Source: Planctomycetaceae bacterium
GTDB lineage: Bacteria > Planctomycetota > Planctomycetia > Planctomycetales > Planctomycetaceae
Assembly (NCBI GenBank): GCA_017795105.1
Contig: CP051247.1
Coordinates: 1,612,001-1,676,000, forward strand
Direction: 5' to 3'
DNA length: 64,000 nucleotides
A program made the position numbers and the translations under genes. Positions within the stretch are counted from its first letter, which is position 1. Every line of letters starts with the position of its first letter. The notes beneath the pieces were generated by a model. The model ran no database searches and had not been told where the DNA came from. It worked only from the letters and a program-made list of their open reading frames with translations. Below, one piece after another: positions 58,247 to 64,000 of the stretch.

Positions 58247-58627
58247 GGCTATTTCGCTGGTTCAGGATCAGGAGCGAGGCTCCCGTGCAGTAAGGATTCC
58301 GGCGGACGGAAAACGATCGAGCCGCCGGGGGAATTCTTGCCCGTTCGCCGGAATTTGCAACGTCCGGAGGGCCGCCAGCCGGGAGAAATCGCCCGACCAG
58401 TCCCGCTGTCGCATGAGTCTATCAATTTTCGCCCGGGGAGGCAGCCCGATTGCCGCCCTGCTTCCGTTCGCGCCGGTGGCTGGATACGATGGCCAATTCG
58501 AGCGGAACGACGTGTTTTCCGCAGTTTTTTCCCGAATCTTCATGCGTAACCGCGTAGACAGAGCGGAATTCACCCCTTCAGCGATGTCTCGCGCGAGCCA
58601 GCGGCTCCTTCAGAATCTGGATCTGTT
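58247..58627. other. Divergent intergenic region, nothing recognised
   Basis: About 380 bp between ispG (-) and the sugar epimerase gene (+). Short open frames here lack coding character; no paired hairpin was found. Both promoters should lie here. Confidence 0.45.
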
Positions 58628-59599
<972 letters not shown>

Positions 59600-59632
59600 G
59601 GGCGGTATCCTGTTGGCTGCTTGATGAGTTTT

Positions 59633-59787
59633 ACCAAAGAGACACAGAGGACACGGAGAGGTTTCTGAAGCAAGCCTTGCCGAGGAACACTTGGAGCCTT
59701 TTGTCTTCGGCTTTCTGATTGTCTTTCACTCTCTGTGTCTCTGTGGTTGATCAGAGCCGCTTCTGGTGCGTCAAGACGCACCCTACT
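59633..59787. repeat. ACCACAGAG-family copy 2 plus GGTGCGTC half element
   Basis: The left arm ACCAAAGAGACACAGAGGAC (59633 onward) is inverted relative to CTCTGTGTCTCTGTGGTTGA (59731-59750), about 70 bp apart. Immediately after, 59765-59787 carries GGTGCGTCAAGACGCACCCT, identical to the right end of the element at 55645-55794. Two repeat families are thus juxtaposed. Confidence 0.75.
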
Positions 59788-59795
59788 GGAGTGGA

Positions 59796-60749
59796 CTAGA
59801 ACGGCAACTGCTGACCAATGCCCTGTTCTCGGGCTCGCTGGACGATGAGAGAGCCGAGGGCGACGTCTTCGATGCCCAGGCCGACCGATTTGAAGATGGT
59901 GATCGACCGTGAGTCGGGGCGACTGAATTCTCCGGTAACAATGTCGGCCAGTTCGCCGATGTCCTCCCAGGCGAGAAGCCCCTGCTCCAGCGACGCGACG
60001 AAGTCGCCTGCTTCGAGGCGGCATTGATCGCGGGAATCGCAGCAGATGAGATCGGCTCGTTTGAAGCAGGTGACGTCGAGCTCGGCTTTCTTCAGGAAGT
60101 TCGAGCCGACTGCATTGATGTGCGTTCCCGGCTTCAGATCGGTCCCCTGAAACACGGGCGTTTTGCTGGTGGTGGCGGTGACCACAATCTGCGAGGACCG
60201 AACCGCCTCGGCTGCGGAGGGAGCGGGAATGACTTCACAGTTCAGATCAGCCGCGAGCGTGGCGGCGAATTCTTTCCGACGCTCGGGATCGCGTCCGTAG
60301 ACGAAGACCTTCTTCAGCGGACGCACACCCGACACGGCCCAAGCCTGAGTCCTTGCCTGCAGCCCCGTGCCGATCAGTCCGAGCGTGTCGGCTTCGTCGA
60401 GAGCCAGATAGTTACTCGCCACGCCGGTCGCTGCACCGGTCCGCAGCTGCCCGAGATAGTCGGCTTCAATCAAAGCAGACAGCGTTCCCTGTTCGCCATC
60501 GTAAATCCCGACCAGAAAGCGGGCTCCCTCACGGGTGGTCGTGTAGATCTTCCACCCGAGTTGATCGAGCTCACGGTCTGCTCCGGCCAGCACGTGCATC
60601 ATCACACTGTTGGTTCGCGGCCGGCCGCGGGACTGGTTCTCGGCGTTCCCGGTCGCCAGATGCCGAAAAGCACGCTCGGTCGTCTCCAGCGCATCCTGCA
60701 TCGTGACAAGGCGGCGGACATCGTCTTCGGTAAGAAAGATCGCGGGCAT
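59796..60749 (-). CDS. Ornithine cyclodeaminase / mu-crystallin family protein
   Basis: The ATG at 60749 (GGAAGG about 12 bases upstream) gives 317 residues; the open frame continues into repeat E4, but that 56-residue extension is repeat-encoded and rejected. GLIGTGLQARTQAWA is the NAD(P)-binding loop, and GRPRTNS and LGQLRTGAATGVAS are typical of the family. Members act as ornithine cyclodeaminase, alanine dehydrogenase or imine reductases; the substrate is uncertain. Confidence 0.88.
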   Translation of the reverse strand: MPAIFLTEDDVRRLVTMQDALETTERAFRHLATGNAENQSRGRPRTNSVMMHVLAGADRELDQLGWKIYTTTREGARFLVGIYDGEQGTLSALIEADYLGQLRTGAATGVASNYLALDEADTLGLIGTGLQARTQAWAVSGVRPLKKVFVYGRDPERRKEFAATLAADLNCEVIPAPSAAEAVRSSQIVVTATTSKTPVFQGTDLKPGTHINAVGSNFLKKAELDVTCFKRADLICCDSRDQCRLEAGDFVASLEQGLLAWEDIGELADIVTGEFSRPDSRSITIFKSVGLGIEDVALGSLIVQRAREQGIGQQLPF

Positions 60750-60798
60750 GTTTTCGAGCCTTCCGAGATGACAAAAGATTGAAGTGACAAGTCGACCT

Positions 60799-60975
60799 GG
60801 GTGGCCCCGAAAGATTCTTTCGGGGCGGCGCAGCCGTGGGAGAACTCGATTTGTGCCGAGTTCTTGAAAGGAGATTCCCTCCCGCGAAAGACGAAGCAGC
60901 GCTGAAATCAGCCCCACCCAAACGGCGGCCTCCTGCGGCTTCGCCGCCCTGATAGCACAGCTATCAGGGCCACCC
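60799..60975 (-). repeat. Paired-hairpin element E4 (177 bp), same family as E1
   Basis: Read on the minus strand: GGGTGGCCCTGATAGC-palindrome, GGCGGCGAAGCCGCAGGAG, about 85 bp, ACGGCTGCGCCGCC, then CCCCGAAAGAATCTTTCGGG and GCCACCC. The ends match E1 nearly base for base; the centre is divergent but of equal length. It lies upstream of the ornithine-cyclodeaminase-like gene. Confidence 0.82.
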
Positions 60976-60994
60976 GAACTCGCGTTTTCGGAGT

Positions 60995-61378
60995 CTAGTC
61001 CTGCGGGTCGAGGTACTCGTTCAGATAGTTCACCAGATCGGTCGTCATTTTACTTCGCGGCACCACGAGCTGACACCCGGCGGCGCGGGCCTGCTTCAAC
61101 CGGTCGACTTCCACATGGGAGCCGAAGCCGATGACCATCAGCTCGGGGAACTGCTCGCGAATCGCGGCGACATGCGAGACCGCTTCTCCAGCGGAATCGA
61201 GATCGATGATCCACAGACCAAGCGACTCGGTTTCGAACTGCGAGGCCAGCGTGCCGACATCCTTCATGATACGCACTTCCCGCTGAAGAGCACGGGCGGT
61301 ATCGAGAATTCGCGTCGTGAAGAGAAAGTCGCTGCAGCTGAGCAGACCGATGCGGGGAGCGTTCGTGCTGCCTGTCAC
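60995..61378 (-). CDS. Receiver-like signalling protein
   Basis: The 127-residue protein begins with GTG 61378, whose codon overlaps the TGA of the small upstream gene (translational coupling). The fold looks like a CheY-type receiver: a hydrophobic beta strand ending LWIIDLDSAG (Asp59 at the acceptor position), but the acidic pocket at strand 1 (SCSDF) and the Lys region (VPRSKM) are weak. It is probably a non-canonical receiver. Confidence 0.72.
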   Translation of the reverse strand: MTGSTNAPRIGLLSCSDFLFTTRILDTARALQREVRIMKDVGTLASQFETESLGLWIIDLDSAGEAVSHVAAIREQFPELMVIGFGSHVEVDRLKQARAAGCQLVVPRSKMTTDLVNYLNEYLDPQD

Positions 61379-61551
61379 GACTGCTCTCTCACGCCAGCGG
61401 GCGAGTTCTTCGACTGGGCCTGTTGTTTCTTCTTACGATCGTCCCACGGGATTTCGATCGAGCGTACAAAAAAGAACCACGACAGACCGCCGATCGCGAG
61501 GGCGAACAGCATGACGACAATGGGTAACCAGATGGCGGAGAGCATTTCCAT
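61375..61551 (-). CDS. 58-aa single-pass membrane protein, CcoS-like at best
   Basis: The frame runs from ATG 61551 (an ATG at 61545 is also possible) to TGA 61375, and the TGA overlaps the GTG of the next gene. Residues about 5-29 are a membrane helix (LPIVVMLFALAIGGLSWFFF), followed by VRSIEIPWDDRKKK. The helix plus WxxR/DD pattern recalls CcoS, the cbb3 oxidase maturation factor, but the match is weak and no cco genes are present. Confidence 0.65.
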   Translation of the reverse strand: MEMLSAIWLPIVVMLFALAIGGLSWFFFVRSIEIPWDDRKKKQQAQSKNSPAGVREQS

Positions 61552-61689
61552 ACGATGGTTTCCGGGCTCAGAGGAAGGACAATCCGGGTGCGGTGGTTGC
61601 TGGTGCTGTGAACCTCAAGTATAAGCGATGCGGTCCGCCGTGCGAACAGGGCATATTGCCGCACCTGCGTCTGTGTTTATCTGATGCCG

Positions 61690-61799
61690 GTTGGCACAGG
61701 CTTAGCCAGTGTTCGCGATCCGTGTTTGAACCTTCTGCACTGGCAGAGCCAGTGCCACACATACTATCTCCGCTACTGCACTGGCAGAGCCAGTGGCAC
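61690..61799. repeat. CACTGGC-family palindromes, three copies
   Basis: A decayed copy (TGGCACAGGCTTAGCCAGTG, about 61692-61711) is followed by GCACTGGCAGAGCCAGTGCC (61737 onward) and GCACTGGCAGAGCCAGTGGC (61778 onward). The spacing is about 41-47 bp. They belong to the family at 51511-51578 and lie just upstream of mnmE. Confidence 0.82.
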
Positions 61800-61823
61800 A
61801 ATTATCACAGCCTGCATCGATTT

Positions 61824-63197
61824 ATGTATTCTCCCAGCCAGATTGATCCTGAGCAGACAATCGCCGCCATTGCCTCGCCGGCCGGGGCGGGTGGACGGGG
61901 GATCATTCGGGTCAGCGGAGCGGATGCTCTTAGGATCGTCGGCCAGATGCTGAGTGATGCGACGCCGTCTTTGACGATCGGCAGTCGGTTCGCGGAGCGT
62001 TACAGCTGCTCCCTTCCGTTTGGCCCGTATCGGGCACCGCTGGCGATTGATCTGTTCGTCTGGCCGGGAACGCGGAGTTACACCGGGCAGCCGACGGTGG
62101 AGATTCACACGATCAGCTCGCCGCCGATTCTCGAATCGTTACTCGGACAGATCTATGAACAGGGCGCCCGGCCGGCTGGTCCGGGTGAGTTCACCATGCG
62201 AGCCGTGCTGACGGGGAAAATGACGCTGCTGCAGGCCGAAGCCGTGCTCGGCGTGATTGATGCGGAGTCGGAACGGGATCTCGATCAAGCCCTGACTCAG
62301 CTCGCCGGCGGGATTTCATCGCTGATGCGGACGATGCGGGATGATCTGCTGTCTGATCTGGCCGATCTCGAAGCAGGGCTCGACTTTGTCGATGAAGACA
62401 TCGACTTCGTTGACCGCAGCGATTTCCTGCGGCGGCTCGTGCGGATTGAAGGCGAACTTGAAGAGCTGTGCGAAGCGGCCAGCGAACGAATGATGAATCG
62501 CCCCGAGTTTCGCGTCGTTCTCGCCGGCCTTCCGAATGCCGGGAAGAGCACGCTGTTCAATGCACTCACCGGAAAGCAGGCTCTCGTTTCCAATCGAGCC
62601 GGCACCACGACCGACTATCTCTCGGCCACCGTGGAACGGGATGGCGTTCGCATTCAGTTTCTCGACACCGCCGGCTGGGAGCTCGGCCTCGATGAGATTC
62701 AGCAGCAGGCGCAGTCGCATCGCCAGCTGCAGCTGAGTCAGGCCGACCTTATTCTCTGGTGCTCGTCCGCAGACGATTCCGGGAATGAACTGGATGCCCA
62801 GCGACTGGACGAACTGCGGCGCCTTGGGCGGCCCGTGGCAACAATCGCCACAAAGTCCGATCTGGCAGACGGTTCCGACGAGGGGTCACTTTCCGTGAGC
62901 GTGGCAAAGTCCCTCGGACTCGATGAACTCGGGAGCCTCCTGATCGAGCGGGCCTCATCCGGAAGCGTGCACCGCACCGAACTTCTCTCCACGAGTGCGG
63001 CTCGCTGTCGGGATGCGTTGTATCGCACGCGGGATCACATTCATTCCGCCAGGTCTCTGGCTGAGACGATCGCTGGCGATGAGCTGATTGCCGAGGAGAT
63101 CCGAGGTTCGCTGCGGGAGCTCGGAATGATTCTGGGACAGGTGCACACCGATGATCTGCTCGATCTGGTTTTCAGCCGGTTTTGCATCGGAAAATGA
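61824..63197 (+). CDS. mnmE: tRNA uridine-5-carboxymethylaminomethyl modification GTPase MnmE
   Basis: The ATG at 61824 gives 457 residues. N-terminal formyl-THF-binding domain (1-120), helical domain, and an inserted G domain: G1 GLPNAGKST (235-243), DTAGW (281-285) and TKSD. The C-terminal CIGK (454-457) is the catalytic end of the family. With MnmG it modifies wobble uridines of tRNA. The frame open upstream is repeat sequence. Confidence 0.95.
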   Translation: MYSPSQIDPEQTIAAIASPAGAGGRGIIRVSGADALRIVGQMLSDATPSLTIGSRFAERYSCSLPFGPYRAPLAIDLFVWPGTRSYTGQPTVEIHTISSPPILESLLGQIYEQGARPAGPGEFTMRAVLTGKMTLLQAEAVLGVIDAESERDLDQALTQLAGGISSLMRTMRDDLLSDLADLEAGLDFVDEDIDFVDRSDFLRRLVRIEGELEELCEAASERMMNRPEFRVVLAGLPNAGKSTLFNALTGKQALVSNRAGTTTDYLSATVERDGVRIQFLDTAGWELGLDEIQQQAQSHRQLQLSQADLILWCSSADDSGNELDAQRLDELRRLGRPVATIATKSDLADGSDEGSLSVSVAKSLGLDELGSLLIERASSGSVHRTELLSTSAARCRDALYRTRDHIHSARSLAETIAGDELIAEEIRGSLRELGMILGQVHTDDLLDLVFSRFCIGK

Positions 63198-63369
63198 TCG
63201 CCCATCACTTATGCGTCACTTTGTCGCAAACGTGCGGCCTGACGTCGCGTCCGGCTTGATATCAGTGGCCAGATCGTGACAATGCCCTGTGACCCACGGA
63301 GCCAGACGCGGCCGAATTCTTTCATCAGATCTCGGCCGGCGCTGTCTTTTTATTCCTGCCCGAATTCGC

Positions 63370-64000
63370 ATGTCAGAGACGTCGATGCCATTCTGGAAGA
63401 CCTGTAATTTCCGATGCTGCTGTGTGCCGCTGCTGCTGGTGAGTCTGCTCGCCGGCCTGACTGGCTGCGAGCGTGTCGATAGTCAGTTTCGCTTCTCCGA
63501 AGAGACCGAACTCCTTGCGCCGCAGGCGGAACAGGCGGTCAAACAGACCCTGGTCGCCAACTTCGGGTCGCCGGATGATCCGCGAATCCCGGTCTTCTTT
63601 CCCGTCGAACGGGGTCAGATTTCGCTGACCGTGGCCGACTTCGATCCGGAAAAGCCGACCGAACTGCTGATCGAAAAGCCGGACGGCGAGGTTGAACTCG
63701 TCGGAAAGCGGCTCGAACTCCTGTTCGATCCCGAAGACGCCTTCGATGTTCAGATGGAGGCAATGGAAGAAGAGCAACCGAACCCGCTGGACGGTCTCGA
63801 TCAACTGACAATTGCCGGATACGACGCGGAAACAGGAACGATCACGCTGACTCAACCGCTGCCCGATGTCGAGTTGATCGAACCGGGCCTCGAACTGGCC
63901 GCCGCCCCGAACAGCTATCTGGCAGAAGGGGAACGCCTTTACGCTCAACACTGCCTGCACTGTCACGGCGTCACGGGTGACGGAAACGGGCCGACTGCTC
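63370..64000 (+). CDS. Cytochrome c lipoprotein (3' end outside window)
   Basis: The frame is open from ATG 63370 to the edge (210 residues seen). The leader ends in LTGC, a lipobox, so the protein is membrane-tethered. A haem c motif CLHCH is at residues 195-199 with His199 as axial ligand; a domain of about 150 residues without recognised motif precedes it. It may be an electron-transfer subunit of an oxidase or quinol complex, which cannot be settled from the visible part. Confidence 0.8.
   Translation, partial: MSETSMPFWKTCNFRCCCVPLLLVSLLAGLTGCERVDSQFRFSEETELLAPQAEQAVKQTLVANFGSPDDPRIPVFFPVERGQISLTVADFDPEKPTELLIEKPDGEVELVGKRLELLFDPEDAFDVQMEAMEEEQPNPLDGLDQLTIAGYDAETGTITLTQPLPDVELIEPGLELAAAPNSYLAEGERLYAQHCLHCHGVTGDGNGPTA

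Noticed and set aside
61690..61799. CRISPR array
   Set aside because: Only three palindromic units, the first decayed; the intervening sequences are not spacer-like and there are no cas genes.

Overview
The window looks like chromosomal DNA of a planctomycete (phylum Planctomycetota, probably order Planctomycetales). This rests on moderately high GC, many isolated genes with few long operons, two Cys-type sulfatases, a PQQ-like beta-propeller protein, a xylose-isomerase-like protein with a Tat leader, a short Hanks-type kinase, a HEAT-repeat/zinc-ribbon giant, and LpxA plus RodA, which fit a Gram-negative-type envelope. No rRNA, tRNA, CRISPR array, transposase or prophage gene was seen. Species is not assigned.

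Layout. 1-15 kb: secreted esterase/peptidase (partial), a secreted protein of unknown function, cardiolipin synthase, Maf, RmlC, HtrA-like protease, TIM-barrel isomerase, glucose-6-phosphate dehydrogenase, SirB1-like protein, SDR, RodA and LpxA. 15.3-18.2 kb: a small accessory island of three genes (two unknown, one Shedu/DUF4263-like nuclease), each bounded by direct copies of one hairpin repeat. 18-27 kb: TAXI-type membrane receptor, ThyX, a charged secreted protein, AroE, VanZ-like protein and the 1115-aa HEAT protein. 27-34 kb: methyltransferase, then the phosphate operon pstS-pstC-pstA-pstB-phoU-phoB, with Pho-box-like repeats upstream of pstS and no phoR. 34-49 kb: sulfatase, FtsH, PQQ-like protein, Rpe, a histidine-phosphatase-like pseudoenzyme, AccD, Ser/Thr kinase, UvrD-type helicase, a beta-hydroxyacid dehydrogenase, DapA and a PilB/GspE-like protein whose Walker A lysine is lost. 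49-64 kb: HemY, HemE, degenerate receiver, second sulfatase, double class-II aldolase, OsmC, BNR propeller, IspG, NAD-sugar epimerase, ornithine-cyclodeaminase-like protein, receiver-like protein, 58-aa membrane protein, MnmE and a cytochrome c lipoprotein (partial).

The most unusual feature is the intergenic DNA. Many gaps hold 70-180 bp elements made of two terminal palindromes. In several, the outer arms and inner mini-hairpins are conserved while the palindrome sequence itself differs from element to element. Other copies are sequence-related: a 178/177 bp pair 48 kb apart in opposite orientation, and the CATGCCCACG family that punctuates the Shedu island. Several proteins have also visibly lost catalytic residues (PilB-like ATPase, RPG phosphatase-like protein, second aldolase domain, a receiver with Asn for Asp), which suggests regulatory or structural reuse of enzyme folds.
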